From positions 1-18,868 of the forward strand of contig JAEOSR010000017.1 of the NCBI GenBank assembly GCA_016840285.1: DNA of 18,868 nucleotides. Reading direction: 5' to 3'. Position numbers and translations under genes: made by a program. The first letter of the stretch is position 1; every line of letters starts with the position of its first letter. The notes beneath the pieces were generated by a model. The model had not been told where the DNA came from and did no database searches. It saw only the letters and a program-made list of their open reading frames with translations. Shown here one piece after another: positions 7,398 to 13,938 of this stretch. This stretch comes from Candidatus Hodarchaeota archaeon. GTDB taxonomy: Archaea; Asgardarchaeota; Heimdallarchaeia; Hodarchaeales; Hodarchaeaceae.

Positions 7398-8228
7398 TCA
7401 CATCTTCGTAATCTCTTCCCACTTCTCGGCGATCTCATCGACAGTCCATAAGTCATTACTGTCCTTTTCTACTCCTATTGTGGCGATTATTTGATACTGG
7501 AACAATTGTTGTCCATGGATTCCTATTATATGGCCAGTAATATGTTTTCCTTTGTCACTGGCAAGAAAAAGAGCCATGGGTGTGATTCTTTCCGGAGACA
7601 TTTCTTCAGTTACTACTGGACTTTTCATACGTGTAAGAGCCATTGGGGCTATACAGTTTACATTGATATTATACCTCTCAAGTTCAATTGCAGCATTTAT
7701 AGTCAATCCAACAATACCTGCTTTAGCTGATCCGTAATTAGTTTGACCAAAATTCCCCTTAAGTCCAGTATATGATGTAGTATTAATGATACTTCCTCCA
7801 AATCCTTGTTCTCTCATGACTCTCGCAGCTGCTTGTGTACAAGAGAACGTTCCCTTAAGATGAACGTCAATTACTCGATCCCACATATCCTCTTCCATTT
7901 TAAGGAGTGTCTTATCTCTGAGGATCCCTGCATTGTTAACCAGAACATCTATCCTGTTATAATTATCTAATGCAGTCTTGATAACGTTGATACTTCCTTC
8001 CATAGAAGCGATATTATCGTAATTTGCTACTGCTTCACCACCAAGGGTTTCAATTTCTCCAACAACCTTGTCAGCTATGGAAACGGTTGAACCTGACCCA
8101 TTGAGATCAGTACCCAAATCGTTAACAACAATTTTTGCTCCTTCACGAGCAAAACCAAGAGCATGAGCACGACCAATACCCCTACCTGCACCAGTGATCA
8201 CAATAACTTTTCCATCAAAGATTCCCAC
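7398..8228 (-). CDS. short-chain dehydrogenase, 3-hydroxyacyl-CoA dehydrogenase type
   Basis: NAD(P)-dependent oxidoreductase of the classical SDR family. Counting from the GTG at 8228 (276 residues): cofactor motif TGAGRGIG at 12-19, NNAG at 98-101, catalytic Ser152, Tyr165 and Lys169 (YGSAK). The opening GIFDGKVIVITGAGRGIGRAHALGFA and the VVNDLGTDLNG segment resemble the dehydrogenase half of peroxisomal multifunctional enzyme type 2 and its bacterial/archaeal relatives, which act on (3R)-hydroxyacyl-CoA. The C-terminal part (TVDEIAEKWEEITKM) agrees with that group. The GTG start is preferred because homologues begin with xGIFDGKV and AAAGGAT lies 9 bases upstream; the frame stays open to a TTG at 8306. 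Single gene; no MaoC hydratase partner is present nearby. Substrate is inference. Confidence 0.9.
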   Translation of the reverse strand: MGIFDGKVIVITGAGRGIGRAHALGFAREGAKIVVNDLGTDLNGSGSTVSIADKVVGEIETLGGEAVANYDNIASMEGSINVIKTALDNYNRIDVLVNNAGILRDKTLLKMEEDMWDRVIDVHLKGTFSCTQAAARVMREQGFGGSIINTTSYTGLKGNFGQTNYGSAKAGIVGLTINAAIELERYNINVNCIAPMALTRMKSPVVTEEMSPERITPMALFLASDKGKHITGHIIGIHGQQLFQYQIIATIGVEKDSNDLWTVDEIAEKWEEITKM

Positions 8229-8306
8229 GAATATTCTATCCTTTGAAAACCTGATGATATTAATCCTAGTTAAATAGTTTTTGGACAACCTCACTAATTT
8301 TGACAA

Positions 8307-8830
8307 ACGTTTCTTTCTTATACTGTTAACTGATTTATTCCTGTTCTCATGATGGATTACTTCTTGAAATGTATGTGTTATGTGTTAAGAGTTTTGGATT
8401 TTATGAGCATATAAGCCTCTAAGGAATACTTAGGAGGAGTGAGTAATAGTTACAATTTCTTCTCTGGAGAATCTCCTCCCGTGAGTGACAGTATTCCTCT
8501 ACTGTTCCACGTGAAGCGCGTATAATTCCAGGTAACCACAACTCTCGCATCTAAATGCTTCAATTGAGCATTGTAGTTCTTTATTCCATTTATACCCATA
8601 AAAAGTCCAAAACGATTTTTCAGGTTTTCCTGGTATCCATATTGGCTGGACTCCTCACAAAAAATATAATCCAATGGATCGTCCTACCAGATTTTTCTCA
8701 AAATAAAGTTACAAGATATATAAACCTTTATACAAAAAAACCTCACTAAGGATTATCTCCCATCTTACTCCTGATATTTTGGAGAAGAGAGATTGACAAT
8801 CCCGAAACAAAATGAAGGACAGCAATAATT
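8307..8830. other. intergenic stretch with hairpin and shared GGxSPEKK element
   Basis: Between the SDR gene and the mini-protein. It holds an imperfect hairpin at 8416-8437 (CCTC-TAAG against CTTAGGAGG), a short element near 8452-8480 shared with 17749-17775, and a strong TATA box at 8716-8724. A 74-codon minus frame and a 64-codon plus frame overlap each other here; neither has family features or a ribosome binding site and I do not call them. Confidence 0.5.
8716..8724 (+). promoter_or_regulatory. TATA box for the mini-protein/beta-helix gene pair
   Basis: ATATATAAA is a good archaeal TATA element. Initiation would be expected near 8745, giving an untranslated leader of about 85 bases before the mini-protein ATG at 8831. 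No other plus-strand start lies closer. Inferred from sequence only. Confidence 0.5.
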
Positions 8831-8911
8831 ATGAAACAGTGCTGGATATGCGGTGTGGAGCTTGATAAAGGACAAATCTCACAATTTTGTTCGACTCATA
8901 GGATTAGTTAA
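8831..8911 (+). CDS. 26-residue Cys/His mini-protein (putative zinc knuckle)
   Basis: A tiny frame starting with ATG encodes 26 residues with cysteines at 4 and 7 (CWIC) and a second pair at 20 and 23 (CSTH). This CxxC-x12-CxxH spacing is typical of small treble-clef or ribbon zinc sites. GAAGGA stands about 10 bases upstream of the ATG, and a good TATA box lies about 110 bases upstream. The stop is 9 bases before the start of the beta-helix protein gene, so the two are probably co-transcribed. It could be a real micro-protein or the N-terminal stub of a longer zinc protein cut short; the presence of both metal-binding pairs favours the first. Function unknown. Confidence 0.55.
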   Translation: MKQCWICGVELDKGQISQFCSTHRIS

Positions 8912-8920
8912 TGACTGACG

Positions 8921-10147
8921 ATGTTCAGGAACAACCTTTCAAAAATTGGTTTGTTATTTGCGATTTCATTGCTTCATCTGGGTTTTATTTTCTCAATAAT
9001 CCCAATCAGTTTATCTGACTCGTTTGTTTCGGCTGAAAGATCAATTTCACAAGATTATCTGGTACATGACCCCATTCATATCACTGGCGATAATCAACTG
9101 GCTGCTGTGGCGAATAATGGCACAGGAACCAGTAGTAACCCATATATTATTGCTGGTTGGAAGATTACAGGTGCTAAAACTCATGGTATTTACATTTCAG
9201 GGACAACGAAGCATTTTAGAATAGAGGATTGTTGGATAGACAATTTTATCAATCATGGCATCTTTGTAGATGATGTTACCCCAGGAACGACTATTATTAC
9301 CAACAATACCTGTAATAACAATGGATGGAATGGCATCAACCTTGGGCATTCTGGGTCTTCGACTATTACCAATAACACCTGTAATAATAATAATATAGGC
9401 ATCTACCTTGGTTATTCTGAGTCTTCGATTATAGCCAACAACTCCTGTTATAACAACAGATGGTTTGGTATCGGCCTTGGGGATTCTGGGTCTTCAACTG
9501 TTACCAATAACACCTGTATTAATAACAGTAATGAAGGCATCGTCCTTGAGTATTCTGGGTTTTTGGTTATAACCAATAACACCTGCCACAATTCTGGAAT
9601 CTACCTTGGTGATTCTGAGTCTTCGATTATAGCCAAAAACACCTGCACCAATTGTGGTATTGACCTTGGTGATTCCAAGTCTTCGGTTATAGTCAACAAC
9701 ACCTGTAATAACAATAATGGGAATGGTATTGACCTTTGGTATTCTGATTACAGCCTTATTGTGTGGAACACGTTGCGTGAGAATGGAGGTTACGGTATAG
9801 AATTATCCGAATATTCTGTTAATAATTCCATTCATCATAATTCTTTTATCTCGAATGGCCAGGAAATCTCGCAAGCCTGTGATCACGGTATGAATAATCA
9901 ATGGTATGACGAGACAGTCTTGGAAGGCAATTCCTGGTCCGATTACAATGGTTCTGGTAGTTATATGATCGCTGGGTCAGCTGGAGCTAGTGATCCATAT
10001 CCAGCTAGTGATCTATATACCTCTATACCCAGTGAAACAGATATTAATGGCTTTATTTTCCTCTTATTCAGAATTGGGTTATTTGTTTTCGTCTGTGGAT
10101 TAGTACTAGTTATATCCCTCGTTAACAGGCGCAATAAATCAGTATAA
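8921..10147 (+). CDS. secreted right-handed beta-helix surface protein (NosD-like repeats)
   Basis: A 408-residue exported protein. Residues 7-32 form a signal peptide or anchor (GLLFAISLLHLGFIFSIIPI). Residues ~45-90 hold the IxITGDxQLAAVANNGTGTSSNPYIIAGW entry unit seen in NosD-type beta-helix proteins. From ~95 to 310 there are repeated turns of about 20-24 residues with the pattern SxxxITNNTCxNNxxxGIxLGxS, each turn probably one coil of a parallel beta-helix (PbH1 repeats). The tail has one membrane helix (380-402) and the basic end NRRNKSV. Asn-x-Ser/Thr sequons (mostly NNT) recur in nearly every coil, and a Cys follows most of them. Such proteins face the cell exterior and may bind or process polysaccharide; no catalytic residues can be named. 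The start lacks a clear ribosome binding site, so translation may be coupled to the mini-protein gene just upstream. Confidence 0.88.
   Translation: MFRNNLSKIGLLFAISLLHLGFIFSIIPISLSDSFVSAERSISQDYLVHDPIHITGDNQLAAVANNGTGTSSNPYIIAGWKITGAKTHGIYISGTTKHFRIEDCWIDNFINHGIFVDDVTPGTTIITNNTCNNNGWNGINLGHSGSSTITNNTCNNNNIGIYLGYSESSIIANNSCYNNRWFGIGLGDSGSSTVTNNTCINNSNEGIVLEYSGFLVITNNTCHNSGIYLGDSESSIIAKNTCTNCGIDLGDSKSSVIVNNTCNNNNGNGIDLWYSDYSLIVWNTLRENGGYGIELSEYSVNNSIHHNSFISNGQEISQACDHGMNNQWYDETVLEGNSWSDYNGSGSYMIAGSAGASDPYPASDLYTSIPSETDINGFIFLLFRIGLFVFVCGLVLVISLVNRRNKSV
9290..9740 (+). repeat. tandem coil-coding repeats inside the beta-helix gene
   Basis: Units of about 60-72 bases, each with a variant of ACCAATAACACCTGTAATAA followed by GGCATC...CTTGG and TCTGGGTCTTCG. 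At least seven imperfect units are readable. They encode successive coils and differ by point changes and by length, as expected from internal duplication. Confidence 0.75.
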
Positions 10148-10284
10148 ACCTGGATTGTTTCTACCTCATAATGGTGACAACAAAAATATTGGCTTATATA
10201 GACATAAAATGTAGTTCATAATTTCTTTGAAATTGTGATCCTTTTGCTGAACTTCCGCTAAAAATTCAGTTGTTTATAAAATTG

Positions 10285-10473
10285 CTAATATCCTTTTTCA
10301 GGTATTTTGATGACTGCATATGTTCTTTCGTTTTTTTGTACCAGAGAGCGGAAGCTAAGCCCTGGTCTATATAGCAATGCCTTTTTGGTGGGTTTCAATC
10401 GAATAAACACTAAACTTTCTTTTTCATTTGAGTTCATAGCATCCTTGGATTTAGCTCTTTGTGTTTTATCTCT
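10285..10473 (-). pseudogene. 5'-truncated copy of the split-barrel flavoprotein gene
   Basis: The frame, open from 10473 to the TAG at 10285-10287, encodes the last ~62 residues of a protein closely similar to the intact gene at 13154-13669. Shared segments include FIRLKPTKK and PGLSFRSLVQKNERTYAVIKIPE. The start and the first two thirds of the protein are missing; a stop lies directly upstream in frame (10474-10476). It has no ribosome binding site. Part of it is a 62-bp perfect inverted repeat of the intact gene. It overlaps, in another frame, the end of the signal-peptide reading frame at 10434-10568. Confidence 0.85.
10304..10365 (-). repeat. 62-bp perfect inverted repeat, arm 1
   Basis: Reverse complement of 13589-13650 with no mismatch. 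The adjoining sequence on both sides is still homologous but has many differences, so the perfect block is embedded in a more diverged duplication. Confidence 0.95.
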
Positions 10474-10568
10474 TCAGGTATTTTTTGCTTATCCTCTAAC
10501 TGACAGCTTGAAAATATTGTCCAAGTTGGTATAAATAGAATCAGTAGTAGAACAGAGAGTTTGTTCAT
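10434..10568 (-). pseudogene. signal-peptide stub of a secreted or lipoprotein gene
   Basis: From an ATG at 10568, with AGGAG about 9-10 bases upstream, 44 codons are open. The first 22 residues are a textbook export signal: MNK, then LSVLLLILFIPTWTIF, then SSC. The FSSC could be a lipobox, though position -3 is not the usual Leu. After about 10 further polar residues the sequence runs into the 5'-truncated split-barrel copy in the wrong frame and stops. I read it as the beginning of an exported protein gene whose remainder was replaced. The peptide could still be made. Confidence 0.5.
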
Positions 10569-11113
10569 CGCTTATTACTCCTAACCATTCCATTTCTCAA
10601 ATAAAGTGTTTGATTGCTTTAATGTGTTTTCCTTCTCCAATTAGGAAAATGTCTTTCCCAGAAATTTCTGGGAATTTCCTTCTGAACGGTCGGTTTTGCT
10701 GTGGAATTCGCTTCTTTAACAATTATTTGAATGGTTTTAACCACATAGAAAACAAATCCAAAGAGAGGGGGGAAAGATGAGCCATGTGAGCACTTAGGGG
10801 AGTTATACACTCCTCGAAGGAGGGGGGTCGGTTTTTCCGTAGAGAATTCACCGCTTTTTGGAACATTTTTCGCATTGGCACTACATTTCGAATGGGAAAA
10901 AACCCAAGACTCAGTAGAAGAAAGGATGACTTACAAGGTGTTTTATAGATATTGACGAAAACTTCGTTGTGGAAAATTGGGTGCTCCATCAATGAATTTT
11001 TAATTTTATTCGTAGGTGTGTGACGTTACGTATTATGGTGATGTTATGTACTCATTAACCATCATGGGACACAAAGGACCATAGAGAGAGAAAAAGCTCG
11101 ACGGGATCAACAC
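10569..11113. other. gene-free stretch with a 20-nt palindrome
   Basis: No gene is supported. Two overlapping minus-strand frames of 63 and 89 codons (10619-10810 and 10723-10992) lack family features and ribosome binding sites. A perfect 20-nt palindrome lies at 10655-10674, and a small inverted repeat (CTCCT-CGA-AGGAG) near 10811-10823. The middle part, with runs of G, is less AT-rich than its surroundings. The last ~100 bases must hold the GTPase promoter. Confidence 0.5.
10655..10674. repeat. perfect 20-nt palindrome
   Basis: TTCCCAGAAATTTCTGGGAA reads the same on both strands. It could be a binding site for a dimeric regulator or form a hairpin in RNA. It has no run of T beside it, so a terminator role is not suggested. 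No second copy was noticed. Confidence 0.6.
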
Positions 11114-11680
11114 ATGGAATTACTGAAAATAATCTTGATTGGAGATGGATCAGTAGGAAAGACCTCGATCCGTGAACGATATCTAGGACGTGGGTTTCTA
11201 ACGCAATATTTACCCACATTAGGAGCAGATTTTTCAGTAAAAAATGAGATAATTGGCCAAGAAGAGATCAGCTTTCAAATATGGGATCTTGCAGGACAAC
11301 CTGTCTTTGAGACAATCAGGAAGACGTATTATCGTGGTGCGAGAGGTGCTTTCATTGTTTGTGATGTCAGTAATCCTGAATCAGTGATGAACATACATAA
11401 TTGGATGGATGAATTGTGGAAAAATAACGGGCACGGGCCAATTCCGTTCGTGATTCTAGGTAATAAAATAGACCTAAGATCCAATGGAGATTACAGTATT
11501 CCAGATCAGACATTACAAGGGATAGCTAGGGGAATAACAACAACAACAGGAGAAACACTACAGTTTAGCGTGACATATTTACCCACCAGCGCTAAGACAG
11601 GAAAAAATATCACTGAGGCGTTCAAACGACTAGGAATGCAGGTTGCCTCACACAGGATGTATCTATCGCAATACGCGTAG
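11114..11680 (+). CDS. Ras/Rab-family small GTPase
   Basis: GTP-binding switch protein of 188 residues, the size of eukaryotic Ras-superfamily members. All boxes are present: G1 GDGSVGKT (10-17), G2 Thr35 in PTLGADF, G3 WDLAGQ (57-62) with the catalytic Gln62, G4 NKID (117-120) and G5 TSAK (158-161). The Rab-like segment TYYRGARGAFIVCDV is also present. There is no C-terminal Cys, so membrane attachment by prenylation is not expected, and no N-terminal Gly for myristoylation. An expanded set of such GTPases is typical of Asgard archaea, where they are studied as possible forerunners of eukaryotic trafficking GTPases. It stands alone; no GAP, roadblock or longin gene is adjacent. The ATG is preceded by a weak GGGA. 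The insert SNGDYSIPDQ...TTTTGETL between G4 and G5 is longer than in most Rabs. Confidence 0.95.
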   Translation: MELLKIILIGDGSVGKTSIRERYLGRGFLTQYLPTLGADFSVKNEIIGQEEISFQIWDLAGQPVFETIRKTYYRGARGAFIVCDVSNPESVMNIHNWMDELWKNNGHGPIPFVILGNKIDLRSNGDYSIPDQTLQGIARGITTTTGETLQFSVTYLPTSAKTGKNITEAFKRLGMQVASHRMYLSQYA

Positions 11681-11790
11681 AGTGTTTTTATATTAAGATC
11701 ATTCTATTATACAAATCCTGTATTAAAAGATAGATAGGCGATATGGTTTATGAAGTACTCACAACTGTTTATCTACTAAGTGACCTTTAA

Positions 11791-11847
11791 ATGCATATTG
11801 TAGTGTTCTCTGACCCACATGTTGATATTGAAAATGTAGACCTTTAA
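11791..11847 (+). pseudogene. metallophosphoesterase N-terminal stub
   Basis: An ATG opens 18 codons reading MHIVVFSDPHVDIENVDL and then TAA. The pattern Met-x-Ile-x-x-x-Ser-Asp-x-His is the first metal-binding strand of calcineurin-like phosphoesterases. The rest of the domain is missing. It ends 11 bases before the alcohol dehydrogenase ATG. The sequence GACCTTTAA occurs just before its ATG and again at its end, so the stub lies between short direct repeats. It could be a leader peptide by chance, but a truncated gene start fits better. Confidence 0.5.
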
Positions 11848-11858
11848 GATGAAAAAGC

Positions 11859-13025
11859 ATGAGAAAATTCAATTATTATCAACCTACTCGGATTCTTTTC
11901 GGTTGGCAGCGTGTGAATGAAATTGGAAAAGAGATTTCACGTATTGGAAAGAAGTGTCTTCTTGTCACTGTTAAATCCTTTCCAGCCTTACAACCTGTAT
12001 TTGACAAAGTAAAAAGATTGTGCATTGAAGCAGGAGTTGATGTGACTCATTTTGATGGTGTTATTCCCAATCCAGATATATTTTGCATTAAATTAGGTTC
12101 TGAAATGGCTGTTGAAAATAAAATTGATGTTGTTTTAGGAGTAGGTGGTGGTTCAAGTATTGATACTGCTAAAGCTGTGGCTGTTGGTGCTACTCATGAA
12201 GGAGAAGTGTGGGATTACCGTCTAGGACAGAAAAGAGTTGTAAAGAATAAAGTTCTTCCAATTATAGCTGTCCCTACAACAGCAGGCACCGGATCCGAAG
12301 TCACACCAATGGCAGTAATAAAAAATCCTGATGAAAAGTTTAAGTCTGCGCTTGCTGATTGGTGTCTATCCCCGAGGATTAGTATTGTTGATCCTGAACT
12401 TACACTGACCCTTCCACCGTATATTACTGCGGCAACTGGTTTTGACGTTTTTTGTCATGCATTTGAAAGTTTCTTGCATAAAAGAGCTTCAGATTATGTC
12501 GACCTTCTCGCTTTAGAGGCAATAAGACGAGTGATTAATTATCTTCCAGTTGTTGTTAAAGATGGTTCAAACAGAGAGGCAAGAGAGGCAATGTCATGGG
12601 CAAGCACCCTTGGGGGGATTTGTATTACAAATGCGGGTACTACACTAGCCCATGGAATTGGTATGGCTATTGGAGGGTATGTTACAGATGTAATGCATGG
12701 AGAAGCACTAGCAGCAATGTATCCTAAAGTTAACCAATGGACGTGGAAGCATGCAAAATCAAAATATGCAACAGTAGGTAGAATGCTTAATCCTGATTTG
12801 AAAAATGAATCTGATGAAGTGGCAGCAGAAGAATCATGCAATGAAATGGATGGGTTTCTGAAAAAAATTGGTTTATGGATTAATTTGAGGCAGATAAACG
12901 TGCTTGAAAGTGAACTAAAAGCAATTGGGGATGATACAATGAAACTCAAAAACTATTCTGTTCATCCTAAAGTCCCAAACCTTTTAGAAATAAACAATCT
13001 TATTTTAGCAAGCTACGATAAGTAA
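11859..13025 (+). CDS. iron-containing alcohol dehydrogenase
   Basis: Type III (metal-dependent) alcohol dehydrogenase, interconverting alcohols and aldehydes with NAD(P). The 388-residue length is typical. Seen: the N-terminal PTRILFGWQRVNEIG opening, the cofactor motif GGGSSID at 96-102, PTTAGTGSE around 146-154, and the four metal ligands Asp196 and His200 (GFDVFCHAFES), His265 (LAHGIG) and His280 (MHGEAL). All are present, so it should be active. Closest in pattern to butanol- or lactaldehyde-type members; the substrate is not certain. No strong ribosome binding site precedes the ATG. The last 105 bp are duplicated exactly at 7172-7276. A metallophosphoesterase stub lies immediately upstream and the split-barrel gene follows after 128 bp on the same strand. 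Confidence 0.95.
   Translation: MRKFNYYQPTRILFGWQRVNEIGKEISRIGKKCLLVTVKSFPALQPVFDKVKRLCIEAGVDVTHFDGVIPNPDIFCIKLGSEMAVENKIDVVLGVGGGSSIDTAKAVAVGATHEGEVWDYRLGQKRVVKNKVLPIIAVPTTAGTGSEVTPMAVIKNPDEKFKSALADWCLSPRISIVDPELTLTLPPYITAATGFDVFCHAFESFLHKRASDYVDLLALEAIRRVINYLPVVVKDGSNREAREAMSWASTLGGICITNAGTTLAHGIGMAIGGYVTDVMHGEALAAMYPKVNQWTWKHAKSKYATVGRMLNPDLKNESDEVAAEESCNEMDGFLKKIGLWINLRQINVLESELKAIGDDTMKLKNYSVHPKVPNLLEINNLILASYDK
12919..13023 (+). repeat. 105-bp repeat, source copy inside alcohol dehydrogenase gene
   Basis: Identical to 7172-7276. It covers the last 34 codons and the first base of the stop codon. Because the coding frame continues smoothly upstream into a complete enzyme, this is taken as the original copy. 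Confidence 0.95.
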
Positions 13026-13153
13026 ATCATTATGATTGCTAGATGAACAGGAGAGCAACTGGAGCATCAGGTACACTACTAAACAAGATATGTAGAATCA
13101 CAGACAAAGGAAAGCAGTAGAATATCATATCCATTTCATGCTGGCCATCTAAA

Positions 13154-13669
13154 ATGACAAAAGCAGTACCCCGTTTCGATTTTGTTGTAAAACAAATTCG
13201 AAGGAAAATATATGGGCTACTGGAGACTGTTTCTCCTGAAGGAGAATCAAAAACGTCAGGAGTTCTGTATGGAGTCTCTCCACCCGACTCTAAATTTAGA
13301 ATCTTTGTATTAACCTACCAAAATGATGTTAAATTAAGAAATATCAGGCATACTCCACAAACATCCTTTACAATTCCGCTTTGCCACCGATTAATCTGTT
13401 TTTTGCCATTCACTACCGTTTATTTTAAATCTAACGCGGAAATTATCCCTATCAACGACCCTGAAGCCCTACAAGTATTTCAGGAAACCCGCCAGCTGAA
13501 AAAAGAGCTTAAAGATGTTATGGCCTCAACGGAAAATGAGACAGGGTTTATTCGATTGAAACCCACTAAGAAGGTACTACTATATAAGCCAGGGCTTAGC
13601 TTCCGCTCTCTGGTACAAAAAAACGAAAGAACATATGCAGTCATCAAAATTCCTGAGAACCTCTACTAG
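13154..13669 (+). CDS. pyridoxamine 5'-phosphate oxidase-like split-barrel protein
   Basis: A 171-residue cytoplasmic protein of the flavin-binding split-barrel group. The N-terminal half shows the barrel strands KIYGLLETVSPEGESKTSG, FRIFVLTYQNDVKLRNIRHTPQTSFTIP and the later FKSNAEIIPINDPEAL, the usual pattern in which FMN or F420 is bound by a strand pair and the KLRNI helix start. The C-terminal FIRLKPTKK...GLSFRSLVQKN part is likely a strand and loop near the cofactor. The exact reaction is not predictable; relatives reduce or oxidise small molecules or act as flavin reductases. The ATG has no clear ribosome binding site, so the mRNA may be leaderless. A 5'-truncated second copy lies 3.3 kb upstream in opposite orientation. 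Confidence 0.75.
   Translation: MTKAVPRFDFVVKQIRRKIYGLLETVSPEGESKTSGVLYGVSPPDSKFRIFVLTYQNDVKLRNIRHTPQTSFTIPLCHRLICFLPFTTVYFKSNAEIIPINDPEALQVFQETRQLKKELKDVMASTENETGFIRLKPTKKVLLYKPGLSFRSLVQKNERTYAVIKIPENLY
13589..13650 (+). repeat. 62-bp perfect inverted repeat, arm 2
   Basis: Reverse complement of 10304-10365. It lies in the C-terminal coding part of the split-barrel gene and stops 16 bases before the TAG. Confidence 0.95.
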
Positions 13670-13728
13670 AACTTGAATAATCGACTGTCCAAATGTTTAT
13701 ATTGTGATTTCTCAGGATATCTTAGGAA

Positions 13729-13860
13729 TCATCCAGTTGAGGGAAAAAAATGAGCTCCATTATGACAAGAAGATACATGGTCGGATAGCTTCTGATAGAA
13801 TCGGTCGAGATCCACGGGCATGAGGCTAATCATCTCCATCGTTGGCTGTCGAGCTACCAT
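13729..13860 (-). other. possible small reading frame downstream of the ABC permease
   Basis: In the same frame as the permease and beyond its stop codon, the minus strand stays open for 69 codons to a TGA at 13729. An ATG at 13860 would give 43 residues. Its composition (Met-, Asp- and Ser-rich, MPVDLDRFYQKLSDHV) looks protein-like and is less AT-rich than its neighbours. There is no ribosome binding site. It might be the former C-terminal part of a longer gene or chance. The rest of 13670-13938 holds nothing I recognise. Confidence 0.25.
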
Positions 13861-13938
13861 AGTCTTTGTAAATAAAAAAGCCTGCCAGAATTCTCTTAGA
13901 CCTCGTAGTTTGCTAATGCCTTTAAAGATAAAATTCTT

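Noticed and set aside
8416..8437. Hairpin as a transcription terminator
   Set aside because: The arms have a bulge and no T-run follows on either strand; archaeal termination relies mainly on T-runs.
8450..8749. Two overlapping frames on opposite strands (74 and 64 codons)
   Set aside because: Neither has a ribosome binding site, recognisable domain or normal composition, and they overlap each other and the promoter region.
10307..10534. 75-codon plus-strand frame
   Set aside because: It is the antisense of the truncated split-barrel copy and the signal-peptide stub, whose minus-strand reading is supported by homology within the window.
10619..10992. Two minus-strand frames of 63 and 89 codons, possibly one gene with a frameshift
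   Set aside because: I see no family motif, no ribosome binding site, and the join needed between the frames is not supported by anything recognisable.
12539..12949. 136-codon minus-strand frame
   Set aside because: Antisense shadow of the alcohol dehydrogenase gene.
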